The notes: generated by a model not told the origin, from the letters alone. DNA of 64,000 bases from JAGAJR01 sp048463395 (GCA_048463395.1 DBFWPL010000023.1:124001-188000); one strand, 5' to 3'. Shown: positions 16,357 through 27,348, counted from the stretch's first letter. A program made the numbers and translations.

Positions 16357-17367
16357 ATGCTTTTTCTTAAAAAATTTGTTTTAGGCTTTGCGGCCATAGC
16401 TTTGATTTTTATTGGCGGTTCCGGCACGCAGAGCAGCAGTTTGCTTCTGCAAGGCGGCGGGTTTATCGGGCTGATCGTCGGGTTGGTTGTTTTATATATC
16501 TTTATGAAGATGGCTTGGCGTGCAATGGGCTGTCTGCCGTCTTTTTTGGTTTTTTCCGCTATCATAACATTTATTTTGTATGCTATCGGAGCGTTTAATA
16601 ATGGTATTGGCGGAATTGGGCAGACGATTAAAACGTTTCTCGGGCAACAGGTTTCTGCACAACAACAGCAAGAAAGCAGTGCCTCGCTTAATTTGATGGA
16701 AGATGAAGATTATGTTCCGGCAATTGAAGACGGAATGCCTTCCGAACAAGTTTCTTTAGGCGAAAATATGCAGGCTCCTCAACCGGTGCAGGCTCCGGCT
16801 CAACAACAGGAACAAAGCGGTTTTCAAAAACTTTTGAGCTCTTTCGGCGGAGAGAGCGAAAGCTCCAATCAAGGGTTTGATCCTTCCAATTTTCCAGCTG
16901 TTTACGGACAAGTAAGAGTTATTAACGGTGATACCTTGCAGATTAACGGAAAATATATGAAACTATACGCCGTAGATGCTCCGGAAGCTAATCAAACTTG
17001 TGCCGACAGAAGCGGACGTTCCTATGCTTGCGGAAGACAGGCTGCCGCATGGCTCAAAGGCTGGCTGGCTGATAATGTCGTTGAATGTCGGGTAATGCAG
17101 CAGGATTCTAAAGGAAATATGCTGGGTGTCTGCTCTTTGGGGCAGTATGATATCGGAGCCGCTTTGGTAAATGCCGGCTGGGCTGTTGCTTATCGTAAAT
17201 ACAGCGATGTTTATGCTCCGTATGAGGAACAAGCCAAAATGGATAACAGAGGTTTGTGGCAGGGGCAGTTCTATATGCCTTGGGACTGGAGAAAAGTTCA
17301 GGGCAGAAAGCCGAAAATCAAAATCATTAAACCAAAAGTAAAACGTAAAGGCATTTTGGACCTGTAA
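16357..17367 (+). CDS. membrane-anchored staphylococcal-nuclease-like protein
   Basis: A 336-residue protein with three hydrophobic segments in the first 90 residues (about 5-22, 28-48, 54-77), a Gln-rich linker (about 93-175) and a C-terminal SNase (TNase) domain: VYGQVRVINGDTLQINGKYM, LYAVDAPEANQTC, RQAAAWLKGWL, GWAVAYRKYSDVYAPYEEQAK and NRGLWQGQF. The family hydrolyses nucleic acids with Ca2+; the DxL and DAPE acidic ligands are present. The nuclease domain likely faces the periplasm. It is followed 12 bp later by tsaE. Confidence 0.8.
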   Translation: MLFLKKFVLGFAAIALIFIGGSGTQSSSLLLQGGGFIGLIVGLVVLYIFMKMAWRAMGCLPSFLVFSAIITFILYAIGAFNNGIGGIGQTIKTFLGQQVSAQQQQESSASLNLMEDEDYVPAIEDGMPSEQVSLGENMQAPQPVQAPAQQQEQSGFQKLLSSFGGESESSNQGFDPSNFPAVYGQVRVINGDTLQINGKYMKLYAVDAPEANQTCADRSGRSYACGRQAAAWLKGWLADNVVECRVMQQDSKGNMLGVCSLGQYDIGAALVNAGWAVAYRKYSDVYAPYEEQAKMDNRGLWQGQFYMPWDWRKVQGRKPKIKIIKPKVKRKGILDL

Positions 17368-17379
17368 TCCGGAGATAAA

Positions 17380-17844
17380 ATGGAAAAAACTTATACGGTA
17401 ATTTGTCCCGATGAGCAAAAAACCATGGATTTTGGTCGTCAGTTGGCACAAATAGCCCAAATCGGAGATTGCTTTGCCTTGTTTGGTACTCTGGGAATGG
17501 GAAAATCCGTTCTTGCCCGTTCCTTTATACAATCGTTGACCGGAGCAAAAGAAGTGCCAAGCCCGACATTTACTTTGGTTCAAAGTTATGAAACTCCGGA
17601 TTTTGAAATTTATCACTTTGATTTATATCGAATTAAATCTCCGGAAGAAATTTTTGAATTGGGAATGGAAGATGCCTTGTATCAGGGAGTCAGCCTGATT
17701 GAGTGGCCGGAAAAAATGTCTGGCTATTTGCCCAGAGATGTTTTCCGCGTAAATATCACCCCCTTTGAAACCGGACGAAAAATAGAAATTACCACGGTGT
17801 CCGAAGAAAAACACCAACGCCTTTTGAGTTTGAAAGGCTGCTAA
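17380..17844 (+). CDS. tsaE: tRNA threonylcarbamoyladenosine biosynthesis ATPase TsaE
   Basis: TsaE is the ATPase of the TsaBDE complex making t6A37 in tRNA. The 154-residue protein has the P-loop GTLGMGKSVLARS (about 33-45), PSPTFTLVQSYE (about 60-71), YHFDLYRI and SLIEWPEKM, all family hallmarks. The TGG of the usual GxxGxGKT is changed slightly (Ser for Thr). Its stop overlaps hprK by one base, so both are expressed together; no functional link is known. Confidence 0.95.
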   Translation: MEKTYTVICPDEQKTMDFGRQLAQIAQIGDCFALFGTLGMGKSVLARSFIQSLTGAKEVPSPTFTLVQSYETPDFEIYHFDLYRIKSPEEIFELGMEDALYQGVSLIEWPEKMSGYLPRDVFRVNITPFETGRKIEITTVSEEKHQRLLSLKGC

Positions 17845-18260
17845 TGCCCAATATTCATGCCGGTTGCATTTCATATCTGAACAAAGGAATTTTGATTATG
17901 GGAGATTCCGGCTCCGGAAAGTCCGACTTAGCTCTGCGGATGATTATGGAAAAAGGAGCGGAACTTGTTTCCGATGATAGAACGGACATTGAAAATATCA
18001 ATGACAGCCTGATAGCCTCAGTTCCCCAAAACCTGAGTGGTTTAATGGAGGTTAGAGGTGTAGGAATACTCAAATTTCCTTTTAAAACATCCTCGCCGGT
18101 AGATTTGGTTGTTCAACTTGTTAAAAATCCGCGAGAAATAGAAAGACTTCCCGAAAAAGAATATTGTGTGTTAGAAAATGTCCGGCTTCCGCAAATAAAG
18201 CTGTATGCTTTTGAAGCTTCTGTGTTAAATAAGCTGATTTTGGCTTTGGGTGTAAGTTAG
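17844..18260 (+). CDS. hprK: short HPr kinase/phosphorylase
   Basis: A 138-residue protein matching the alphaproteobacterial short HprK that contains only the C-terminal kinase domain. Visible are IHAGCISYLNKGILIMGDSGSGKSD (Walker A within GDSGSGKS), LVSDDRTDI and the signature MEVRGVGILK. It should phosphorylate the regulatory Ser of HPr encoded at 54.2 kb. Usually hprK sits next to manX-ptsH in this class; here it is with tsaE instead, some 36 kb away. Confidence 0.9.
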   Translation: MPNIHAGCISYLNKGILIMGDSGSGKSDLALRMIMEKGAELVSDDRTDIENINDSLIASVPQNLSGLMEVRGVGILKFPFKTSSPVDLVVQLVKNPREIERLPEKEYCVLENVRLPQIKLYAFEASVLNKLILALGVS

Positions 18261-18330
18261 GTTGTTATTGATTTAAAGATTTCCATGCCGTAATATACAA
18301 ACAAATCACTTAATTATCAGAGAGAAATCA

Positions 18331-19122
18331 ATGGCTAAAAATATTGTTGAAAATTTTTTAAGAAAACTCGGAAAACCTTTGGTTATTTTCATCCAAAGAT
18401 TGGGTGAGCTGTCCTTATTTATTGCAAAAGCGGTTTATAACTGCGTAACACCGCCGTTTTACCTTAAACTTCTCGGCCGTCAGTTTTTGGATATCGGTTT
18501 CTATTCTCTTCCGGTTGTTGCCCTGACAACAATTTTTGCCGGTATGGTTATTGCTTTGCAGACATATTCAGGTTTTTCCAGCTATGGTGCCGAAAGTGCA
18601 ATTGCTTCAGTCGTGCTTATTTCCGTAACCCGTGAGCTGGCTCCTGTTTTCTGCGGATTAATGGTTGCCGGACGTATCGGTGCGGCGATGGCTGCCGAAA
18701 TCGGAACCATGAAAGTAACCGAGCAGATTGACGCTTTAGTTACTTTGTCTACAAATCCGTTCAAATATTTGTTTACCCCGCGTCTCCTGGCCGGAATTTT
18801 TGTTTTACCGCTGTTAGTTATGGTCGGGGACATTATCGGTATTTTCGGCGGTTTTTTGGTGAGTGTCTATCAGTTGGGCTTTAATCCGGCCAACTATATC
18901 ACAAACACCATTAACGAGCTTCAGGCAATAGACATCAACATCGGTCTGACCAAAGGGGCTGTTTTTGGTTTTATCATTGCTTTGATGGGATGTTACAACG
19001 GTTATAAATCCCGTGGCGGTGCTCAGGGTGTGGGTGAGGCGACAACAAATGCCGTTGTGGCTTCTTCAATTCTGATTTTGATTTTTAACTACATTATTAC
19101 CGGTATGTTCTTTACAAAATAA
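18331..19122 (+). CDS. mlaE: phospholipid-transport ABC permease MlaE
   Basis: MlaE is the inner-membrane permease of the Mla lipid transport system that keeps outer-membrane asymmetry. The 263-residue protein contains ALTTIFAGMVIALQTYSGF, VTRELAPVFCGLMVAGRIGAA and AEIGTMKVTEQIDAL, the coupling-helix region. Five to six hydrophobic segments are evident. It pairs with mlaF 14 bp downstream. The usual mlaD, mlaC and mlaB genes do not follow. Confidence 0.92.
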   Translation: MAKNIVENFLRKLGKPLVIFIQRLGELSLFIAKAVYNCVTPPFYLKLLGRQFLDIGFYSLPVVALTTIFAGMVIALQTYSGFSSYGAESAIASVVLISVTRELAPVFCGLMVAGRIGAAMAAEIGTMKVTEQIDALVTLSTNPFKYLFTPRLLAGIFVLPLLVMVGDIIGIFGGFLVSVYQLGFNPANYITNTINELQAIDINIGLTKGAVFGFIIALMGCYNGYKSRGGAQGVGEATTNAVVASSILILIFNYIITGMFFTK

Positions 19123-19136
19123 TCTGGAGATACAAA

Positions 19137-19901
19137 ATGAGCGAAAATAAAATTGAAATTAAAAATCTCCATAAGGCTTTTGGTAAAAAGGTCGTATTAG
19201 ATGGCGTTGATTTGGAAATCAAAAAAGGAGAGTCTTTGGTTGTTATCGGCGGCTCAGGTACCGGAAAATCGGTTTTAATCAAATGTATTCAGGGAATTTT
19301 GATTCCGGATACCGGTTCGATTAAAGTTGACGGTCAGGAAATTGTTAATGCCAATGAGGATATCCGCGATGCCATGCACGGTAAAATGGGAATGCTGTTC
19401 CAAGGCGGAGCTTTGTTTGACAGCTTAACGGTTTGGGAAAACGTTGCTTTTGGGCTGATTGAAAATAAAGGAATGCCGAAAAAAGAAGCAAAAATGGAAG
19501 CCGTCCGATTGTTGCGTCAGGTCGGTCTGACCCCTGACGTTGCGGATTTATCTCCAAGCGAGCTCTCCGGAGGTATGCAAAAACGTGTCAGTTTGGCTCG
19601 GGCCATTGCCACTCGTCCGGAAATTATTTTCTTTGACGAACCGACAACCGGGTTGGACCCGATTATGTCTGACGTAATTAACGATTTGATTATTGAATCT
19701 GCCAAAGGTTTGGGGGCAACAGCTCTTACCATTACGCACGATATGGCATCCGCTCGCAAAATTGCGGATAAAATCGCTATGCTATATAAAGGAAAAATTA
19801 TCTGGCAGGGAACGGTTAAAGAAATGGATAATACCGAAAACCCTTATGTCAGACAATTTATCAACGGATGTTCTCAGGGACCGATTAAAGTAGAGGTCTG
19901 A
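19137..19901 (+). CDS. mlaF: phospholipid-transport ABC ATPase MlaF
   Basis: The ATPase partner of MlaE. The 254-residue protein has Walker A GGSGTGKSVLIK (about 38-49), Q-loop MLFQGGALFDSLTV, signature SELSGGMQKRVSLARA and Walker B EIIFFDEPTTGLDP. The sequence GALFDSLTVWENV is characteristic of the MlaF group. It starts 14 bp after mlaE and is followed almost directly by radA (1-bp gap). Confidence 0.95.
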   Translation: MSENKIEIKNLHKAFGKKVVLDGVDLEIKKGESLVVIGGSGTGKSVLIKCIQGILIPDTGSIKVDGQEIVNANEDIRDAMHGKMGMLFQGGALFDSLTVWENVAFGLIENKGMPKKEAKMEAVRLLRQVGLTPDVADLSPSELSGGMQKRVSLARAIATRPEIIFFDEPTTGLDPIMSDVINDLIIESAKGLGATALTITHDMASARKIADKIAMLYKGKIIWQGTVKEMDNTENPYVRQFINGCSQGPIKVEV

Positions 19902-19902
19902 T

Positions 19903-21273
19903 ATGGCTAAAAAAGGCGGAAACGAATACGTTTGTCAGAATTGCGGCTCCGTTTATCCCAAATGGCAGGGAAAATGCGACGCCTGCGGCGAATGGAATAC
20001 CATCGTTGAAGAAAAAGTCGGCGGGGAAGGGTTCTCTAATTTTGCCCCTAAGAAAAAAGGACATCTTCTGGAGTTTGTTCCGCTCAGCGGTTCCGAACAG
20101 GCTTTAAGCCGTCTGGAAACTAATATCAAAGAGTTAGACCGTGTTTCCGGCGGCGGGTTGGTCCCCGGTTCGGCGATTTTAGTCGGTGGAGACCCCGGTA
20201 TCGGCAAATCCACTTTACTTTTGCAAGCCTGTGCCAGCATTTCCAATCTTCCGTCTCATCCGGAATGTTACTACATTTCGGGAGAAGAGGCGATTGATCA
20301 GGTGCGTATTCGGGCAAAAAGATTGAAATTGGAACAATCTCCGGTTAATCTGGCCAGTGCAACGGATGTGCGGGATATTATTACAACTTTGGAAAAATCC
20401 AAAGCCGCAGTAGTCATTATTGACTCCATCCAAACCATGTATCTGGAAGATGTCGATTCCACTCCGGGAAGCGTTAATCAGGTTCGAGCCTGTGCTTATG
20501 AGCTGATAAAATTAGCCAAGAAAAAAGGTTTTGTTCTATTTTTGGTCGGTCATGTAACCAAACAGGGAGCCATTGCCGGTCCGAGAGTTTTGGAACACAT
20601 GGTTGACACGGTTTTATATTTTGAAGGGGAGAGGGGACATCATTTCCGTATTCTCCGAGCCGTAAAAAACCGTTATGGGGCAACGGATGAAATAGGTGTT
20701 TTTGAAATGCAGGATCAGGGACTTGTGGAAGTTGAAAACCCTTCCGCTCTGTTTTTGGCAGAAAGACAGGGTAATGTCTCCGGCTCTTGCGTTTTTGCCG
20801 GAATAGAAGGTTCGCGTCCGGTTTTGGTAGAAATTCAGGCTTTGGTCAGTCCGACCGGATATGCCAGTCCGAAAAGGGCTGTGGTCGGTTGGGATTCTAA
20901 CCGCTTGGCAATGGTTTTGGCTGTTCTGGAAGCCCGTTGCGGTATGAATTTAAGCTCTCAGGATATTTATCTGAACATTGCCGGAGGGCTGAAAATTTCT
21001 GAACCGGCGGCAGATTTGGCTGTTGCCATGGCTGTTATTTCCTCTTTAACCAACAAACCGCTTCCGGCAGATATGGTTATTTTCGGGGAAATTGGCTTAT
21101 CCGGAGAAATTCGTGCCGTCAGCCAGCCGAATTCCCGCTTAAAAGAAGCTTATAAACTAGGGTTTACGAGTGCGATAACGCCGCCAAGCCATAATGACAA
21201 AAAACAAAACAAACTGGATATTAATTTATATGAAATCGGTAATGTCCAGAGGTTAATCAATTGGTTTAATTAG
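19903..21273 (+). CDS. radA: DNA repair protein RadA
   Basis: RadA is a RecA-like branch-migration helicase in recombinational repair. The 456-residue protein has the four-Cys zinc finger YVCQNCGSVYPKWQGKC followed by CGEW, Walker A GGDPGIGKSTLLLQ (about 94-107), the RadA-specific KNRYGATDEIGVFEM block (about 251-265) and a C-terminal Lon-like domain with GGLKISEPAADLAVAMAV and FGEIGLSGEIRAV. Length is normal. Confidence 0.97.
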   Translation: MAKKGGNEYVCQNCGSVYPKWQGKCDACGEWNTIVEEKVGGEGFSNFAPKKKGHLLEFVPLSGSEQALSRLETNIKELDRVSGGGLVPGSAILVGGDPGIGKSTLLLQACASISNLPSHPECYYISGEEAIDQVRIRAKRLKLEQSPVNLASATDVRDIITTLEKSKAAVVIIDSIQTMYLEDVDSTPGSVNQVRACAYELIKLAKKKGFVLFLVGHVTKQGAIAGPRVLEHMVDTVLYFEGERGHHFRILRAVKNRYGATDEIGVFEMQDQGLVEVENPSALFLAERQGNVSGSCVFAGIEGSRPVLVEIQALVSPTGYASPKRAVVGWDSNRLAMVLAVLEARCGMNLSSQDIYLNIAGGLKISEPAADLAVAMAVISSLTNKPLPADMVIFGEIGLSGEIRAVSQPNSRLKEAYKLGFTSAITPPSHNDKKQNKLDINLYEIGNVQRLINWFN

Positions 21274-21284
21274 GAACAAACAAA

Positions 21285-22025
21285 ATGCACCAGTTAAATA
21301 ATTTGGATGTGATAATTTTAATTATTGTCGGTATCTCGGCTTTAATCGCCTTAAGCCGCGGATTGATGAAGGAAGTCTTGTCAATTATCGGCTGGGTACT
21401 GGGAACGGCGTCCATTATTTATCTGTTGCCGGTTTTAAGTCCGATAGCCGAATTATACATCCAAACCGGATGGATGGTCGGTGTTGTAACCTCTTTGTTT
21501 ATTTTAATAACCTTCCTGATTATCTGGATTCTGCTGACAGGACGAATTGTCAGTAAGATTCGCTCCAGTAAATTAAGCAATATTGATAGGATATTGGGTT
21601 TGTTTTTCGGAATTGCCCGGGCGTTTTTGTTGGTAACCTTGTTTTACATTCTGTTAAATTGGATGGTTCCGAGAGACAGACAATCTCCGGTATTTACGGA
21701 ATCAAAATATTTCAACATTGCGGGTTCTTTTGCTCAGCCGATAGAAGCTCTGATTCCGAAAGAAACACTTGATACAATCCGTAAGAAGACGCAGGAAGCG
21801 GCAGGAGAAGAAAAAGAGGATAAGGGTTCGGAAAAAGATAAAAAAGCTTCTGACAAAGCTAAAAAGGACGATGCAGACGCATTGTTTGAGAAGTTTGCCC
21901 GTCCTCAGGTTGAAAAACTGCGAGAAGATCGGAAAAAACTGAAAAAAATCAAAGAAGAATTTGACGGTTATAATAACAGCGAAAGAGACAATCTTGACCG
22001 TTTAATAGAAAATACATTGGAATAA
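21285..22025 (+). CDS. cvpA: CvpA family membrane protein
   Basis: A 246-residue protein with four membrane segments in the first 130 residues, including LDVIILIIVGISALIALSRG with the CvpA-typical SRGLMKEVLSIIGWVLG, and a charged Lys/Glu-rich C-terminal tail (about 165-246). CvpA was named for colicin V production in E. coli and is linked to envelope homeostasis. In several alphaproteobacteria it follows radA, as here. It ends at a strong terminator. Confidence 0.9.
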   Translation: MHQLNNLDVIILIIVGISALIALSRGLMKEVLSIIGWVLGTASIIYLLPVLSPIAELYIQTGWMVGVVTSLFILITFLIIWILLTGRIVSKIRSSKLSNIDRILGLFFGIARAFLLVTLFYILLNWMVPRDRQSPVFTESKYFNIAGSFAQPIEALIPKETLDTIRKKTQEAAGEEKEDKGSEKDKKASDKAKKDDADALFEKFARPQVEKLREDRKKLKKIKEEFDGYNNSERDNLDRLIENTLE

Positions 22026-22057
22026 AGTAAAAGCCCCGAAAACGGGGCTTTTACTTT
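22024..22057. terminator. bidirectional intrinsic terminator
   Basis: A perfect 15-bp stem around AAAA: GTAAAAGCCCCG pairs with CGGGGCTTTTAC and is extended by AAA/TTT. T-rich ends occur on both strands, serving cvpA (plus) and the DUF1796-type gene (minus); it overlaps both stop codons. Confidence 0.9.
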
Positions 22058-22823
22058 ACCGGTCAAAAACACAACGATTGGTTTTTAATTTCTTTCTTAA
22101 TTTTTTTCTTGTTTGTTTATTTGGAATAAGCATACAAACAAGGCTGACACAAATACGTTTTAAATTAAACAATATCTTGTCAAAAATGTTTTTGAGACGT
22201 TTCTCCAAAGAGGCTATTTGATAATTTCCTAAAACCTCGTCAAAAGATTCTTTTCTTCCCGAATATAAGTCATGTTCCAAATCAAATTCCATTTTTACAA
22301 AAAGAACATTCTTGTTAACTTGCTGATATTCAATACCTTTATAGTCTTTTTTTAAGTCCAGAACCAGCAAATTGATTTTTTTGTTCGGGTAATTAGCTTT
22401 TAGAATACCGAATGCTCTGGCAGATTCTTCAGGTGTAACTTCTTCATTGTTAGCATATACGAACAAAATGCTTTTAGCTTTGTCCATTCTTTCGCAGACG
22501 CGTTGAATACGGCGGTCAAACATCGCTTTAGCTTTTGCATATCCTTCTTCAAAAGGAAGATCGCTGTCTATGCAATGAAAAAAAGCCACATGATTGGGTT
22601 CATCCATATAAGCATTATGTGTTCCGTTAACATTCTGAAAAACTAAGTTTTCTTTTTTAAAAAAGCCGTCAAATTTTGTTTTTATCATTTCTGCGGCCTG
22701 TTCAACTTTCCACACGCCTATCCAGTCCAGAGGCAAAGCTTCGATTTGCAGGTTACGGCGTCGCAAATGGTAAGAAGTGGCACAAAAAGCCCCGATGGGT
22801 ACAAATAAATCGTAATATTTCAT
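22056..22823 (-). CDS. DUF1796-family putative cysteine peptidase
   Basis: A 255-residue protein whose N-terminus DLFVPIGAFCATSYHLRRR and ALPLDWIGV fits the DUF1796 family, predicted papain-fold enzymes with a catalytic Cys in the first strand-helix turn (Cys14). A His in VAFFHCI could be part of the site. The C-terminal 40 residues are basic and contain a hydrophobic stretch (KRICVSLVCMLIP). It is a lone gene between two terminated units and is more AT-rich than its neighbours, so acquisition by transfer is possible. Confidence 0.65.
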   Translation of the reverse strand: MKYYDLFVPIGAFCATSYHLRRRNLQIEALPLDWIGVWKVEQAAEMIKTKFDGFFKKENLVFQNVNGTHNAYMDEPNHVAFFHCIDSDLPFEEGYAKAKAMFDRRIQRVCERMDKAKSILFVYANNEEVTPEESARAFGILKANYPNKKINLLVLDLKKDYKGIEYQQVNKNVLFVKMEFDLEHDLYSGRKESFDEVLGNYQIASLEKRLKNIFDKILFNLKRICVSLVCMLIPNKQTRKKLRKKLKTNRCVFDR

Positions 22824-22930
22824 ATCTACTGCTTTTAAAAATTATTTTTCTTAAAAAGAAGTAGCACAATCTAAAAAATATTACAACTTTTATTAAGGAT
22901 GCAATCTGGACAAAAAAGATTGTTTCCTCA

Positions 22931-23524
22931 TTACAAAACTTTTCTGGAGTTCAGAGCCAGCTGAATCGTTCCTTCGTCCATATAATCAAGCTCGGCCCCC
23001 ATCGGAATACCTTGAGCCAGAGTTGTAACTTTGATATTGCAGCCTTTAAGCTTGGAAACCAAATAATGTGCCGTAATCTGTCCGTCGACGGTTGCCGGCA
23101 AAGCAAGAATGACTTCGGAAATCTCTTCTTTTTTTATCCGGTAGAGCAGACTTTCAATGTTTAGGTCTTCGGGAGCAACGCCGTCCAGTGCGGATAAAAC
23201 CCCGCCCAAAACATGATATTTTCCTTTAAAAAAAGCTACTCTTTCCATAGCCCATAAATCTGCCACATCCTGTACGACGCAGATTTGGTGCTGTTCTCTT
23301 TTTTCAGAGGCACAGACGGAACAGGGGGAGGTGGTATCAAAATTACCGCAGACTTCGCAGGTTTTAATATTTTGAGCAACCTCATTAAGAGATTCGATTA
23401 ACGGAAGAAACAAGCTTTCCCTTTTTTTCAGCAGCTGCAAAACAATACGCCGTGAAGATCTTGTTCCCAAAGACGGAAGTTTGGCGATAATTTTTATCAG
23501 TTTTTCGATTTCTTTGCCGGCCAT
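22931..23524 (-). CDS. recR: recombination mediator protein RecR
   Basis: RecR works with RecF and RecO to load RecA at gaps. The 197-residue protein has a helix-hairpin-helix LIKIIAKLPSLGTRSSRRI, the four-Cys zinc finger CEVCGNFDTTSPCSVC (about 57-72), and a Toprim domain with ICVVQDVADLWAMER and GVLSALDGVAPEDL. Length is normal. It is the last gene of dnaX-ybaB-recR, the standard bacterial order. Confidence 0.97.
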   Translation of the reverse strand: MAGKEIEKLIKIIAKLPSLGTRSSRRIVLQLLKKRESLFLPLIESLNEVAQNIKTCEVCGNFDTTSPCSVCASEKREQHQICVVQDVADLWAMERVAFFKGKYHVLGGVLSALDGVAPEDLNIESLLYRIKKEEISEVILALPATVDGQITAHYLVSKLKGCNIKVTTLAQGIPMGAELDYMDEGTIQLALNSRKVL

Positions 23525-23538
23525 TTTAGTATCCTGAA

Positions 23539-23859
23539 TTAAAACGGAAGTTTCAAACCGCCCAGATTGAGACCGCCGGTAACATCCTGCAAACCTTCGG
23601 CCATCATGGTATCTGCTTTAGCTTTGGCATCATTAAAAGCGGCAACGATTAAATCTTCAAGAATGTCAGATTCGTCAGCGACGATAAGGGACTTGTCCAA
23701 CTCAATTTTTTTCATTTCAAATTTACCGTTAAGAGTAACTTTAACCATACCGCCGCCGCTAGAACCCATAACTTCCTGTTGGGAGAGCTTGGCTTGAGCC
23801 TCTTCCATTTTTTTCTGCATCATCTGAGCTTGCTTCATAATTCCTTGAATATTCATCAT
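23539..23859 (-). CDS. nucleoid-associated protein YbaB/EbfC family
   Basis: A 106-residue protein starting MMNIQGIMKQAQMMQKKMEEAQ, with the YbaB-type VTLNGKFEMKKIELD strand region and a final DVTGGLNLGGLKLPF. It binds DNA as a dimer in known members. The open frame runs further upstream to 23916, but the ATG at 23859 follows AGAAGGA and avoids overlap with dnaX. It sits between dnaX and recR as in most bacteria. Confidence 0.95.
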   Translation of the reverse strand: MMNIQGIMKQAQMMQKKMEEAQAKLSQQEVMGSSGGGMVKVTLNGKFEMKKIELDKSLIVADESDILEDLIVAAFNDAKAKADTMMAEGLQDVTGGLNLGGLKLPF

Positions 23860-23881
23860 TTTTGTTTGTCCTTCTCTAAAA

Positions 23882-25600
<1,719 letters not shown>

Positions 25601-25624
25601 AAAAAATCTTCTGTTTAAGGTTAA

Positions 25625-25714
25625 GGTGGAGAGCAATCGACCCCGACGGATTCCGTTACGGCTGCTTCCTTCCGAACCTGACCGGATTGGCGGATCGTCA
25701 GCCCGATGCCCTCC
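25625..25714 (-). ncRNA. ffs: signal recognition particle RNA, small (4.5S) type
   Basis: The minus strand carries GGTCAGGTTCGGAAGGAAGC followed by AGCC, the conserved apical domain that binds Ffh. Flanking strands pair into a long hairpin: GGAGGGCATCG at the 5' end with CGATTGCTCTCC at the 3' end. Ends are approximate. It lies just upstream of dnaX, a common bacterial arrangement. A TTGAAA-17-GATATT promoter candidate is at 25733-25761. Confidence 0.93.
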
Positions 25715-25732
25715 ATAAAAAATCTATTCTCC

Positions 25733-25761
25733 AATATCGTCGAAATTCGCTTATTTTTCAA
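25733..25761 (-). promoter_or_regulatory. possible promoter for SRP RNA and dnaX
   Basis: On the minus strand TTGAAA, 17-bp spacer, GATATT. It lies about 20 bp before the SRP RNA 5' end; the -10 is only a 4/6 match. Confidence 0.4.
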
Positions 25762-25792
25762 GGAAAAAAATTACAATTAACATAATGGAAAA

Positions 25793-27262
25793 TTACATAT
25801 CCGGAATAACAACATTGTATTGTTTCAGGGAATCTTTAACCATCTGATGTTCTTCTGCGGCAGGAATATACCCAAGCGGCTGATTTTCAGGGTTAAGCTG
25901 ATACCCGTAAATCAAGGTTTGAGCCAGATATTTGTCTTTTCCGAAAATTCGCGGAGCCCGATAGTTTTCATCAATAACAATGGTTTCGGAACCTTTGTTT
26001 TCCGAAGACAACATAAATTTGTGAGGGGATTTTTCAATAACCTCGTCGCCGTTCTGCCGGACTTCAACAATATCCAGACTATGTTCGTTTGTTCCGTTTT
26101 CAAACAGGCGGAAAGCACCGTTTATGCCGATATAACCGTCCGGATTTGTAATTTGCTCGTTCAAATCATCGTTAGCATTTTGGGATAAGGCGGCGGATAA
26201 GGCGATAGCGTCATAAGCCAGAGAATAAAGGCTGCTCGGACGTTCCCCGAATAAGTCGGCATATTTGTTGGAAAAATAAATGCTGTGTGTTCTGGAGAGG
26301 GATGGATACCAACTGCCGTTAAGAGTTGCTTCTTTGTTAAGATTGGTGTTTTCCCAAACAGACATTCCCAAGAATTTAACTTTTGGAGGAAAAACGTCAT
26401 AATATCCGAACATAGATGCCGCGGATTTCAGTCGTGAACCATATTCCGGAATCAAAACAGCGTCAAAATCCACATCGCCGATGGTGTCGAGATTTTGCAG
26501 ACGTCTTAAAACTTTTGCCGAGTTGGTGTCGCCGTTTTGGGCTTTGTAAGATAAATTTGAGCGGATTTTATCCAAACGGGCTTTTCTTTGCGGATAATCG
26601 GTCATGGATTTGAGAATTTCCGAAAAATCGGTTGTGTTTGGCGGATAAAAAGCAATACGTTTGATTTCAACGCCGTTTTTTTGTGCAGCGATAATGGAAG
26701 CTTTTGCAACCGCAATACCGGTATTGTTATCCGGAACCAAAAGGGCAAATTTTGAACGTCCGTTTTGGACGGCATATCCGATAATTCGATTGACTTGTTC
26801 GCTGACCAACAGTCCCAGTGTATAAATTCCGGGCTGCAGAACTTCTTCAGAGGTGCCGAAAGCGATTACCGGAACGTTTTTGGAGGTAGTTTGTTCGGTA
26901 ATTGCCCGAATGGAACCGCTCATCAGCGGACCGATAATCAACTGAGCTCTCTGGTTTAGAGCATTTTCCGCAGCGATTCTGGCACCGCTGGGTGTACTTT
27001 TGGTATCATAAAACTGTAAAATCATATTAGGCTTTTTCACGTCTTCCAAAGCCATCATTGTTGCGTTCTTAAGGCCTTGCCCGTGTTTTGCGGCTTCTCC
27101 GCTCAACGGCAGTAAAACCCCGACGCGGAAATTTGTTGTTGAACCGAAATTGACTTCGCTGATGTCGGAATTAAACGCGTCAAAACCGCTGCGGCTGGAA
27201 GAATTTGTCGAACAACCGGCTAAAACCAGTCCCAAAAAGAGAATACTAAATTTTTTTAACAC
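25793..27262 (-). CDS. LpoA-like periplasmic-binding-protein-fold lipoprotein
   Basis: A 489-residue lipoprotein: lipobox LVLAGC with Cys17, then a type I periplasmic-binding fold beginning FRVGVLLPLSGEAAKHGQGLKNA, with QLIIGPLMSGSIRAI and VPVIAFGTS. In E. coli the corresponding gene yraM (lpoA), encoding an activator of PBP1A, sits between yraL (rsmI) and yraN. Here it is divergent from rsmI-yraN, which supports orthology. It may activate the class A PBP at 38-40 kb or bind a ligand; this is not shown by sequence. Confidence 0.75.
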   Translation of the reverse strand: MLKKFSILFLGLVLAGCSTNSSSRSGFDAFNSDISEVNFGSTTNFRVGVLLPLSGEAAKHGQGLKNATMMALEDVKKPNMILQFYDTKSTPSGARIAAENALNQRAQLIIGPLMSGSIRAITEQTTSKNVPVIAFGTSEEVLQPGIYTLGLLVSEQVNRIIGYAVQNGRSKFALLVPDNNTGIAVAKASIIAAQKNGVEIKRIAFYPPNTTDFSEILKSMTDYPQRKARLDKIRSNLSYKAQNGDTNSAKVLRRLQNLDTIGDVDFDAVLIPEYGSRLKSAASMFGYYDVFPPKVKFLGMSVWENTNLNKEATLNGSWYPSLSRTHSIYFSNKYADLFGERPSSLYSLAYDAIALSAALSQNANDDLNEQITNPDGYIGINGAFRLFENGTNEHSLDIVEVRQNGDEVIEKSPHKFMLSSENKGSETIVIDENYRAPRIFGKDKYLAQTLIYGYQLNPENQPLGYIPAAEEHQMVKDSLKQYNVVIPDM

Positions 27263-27348
27263 TTGCTTTTTGCCCTAAAATATAACAAAGATACTAAATA
27301 AGTAACAGATTTAAGTTAAAAAAGTCATAATGTAAAGAACAAGATGTC

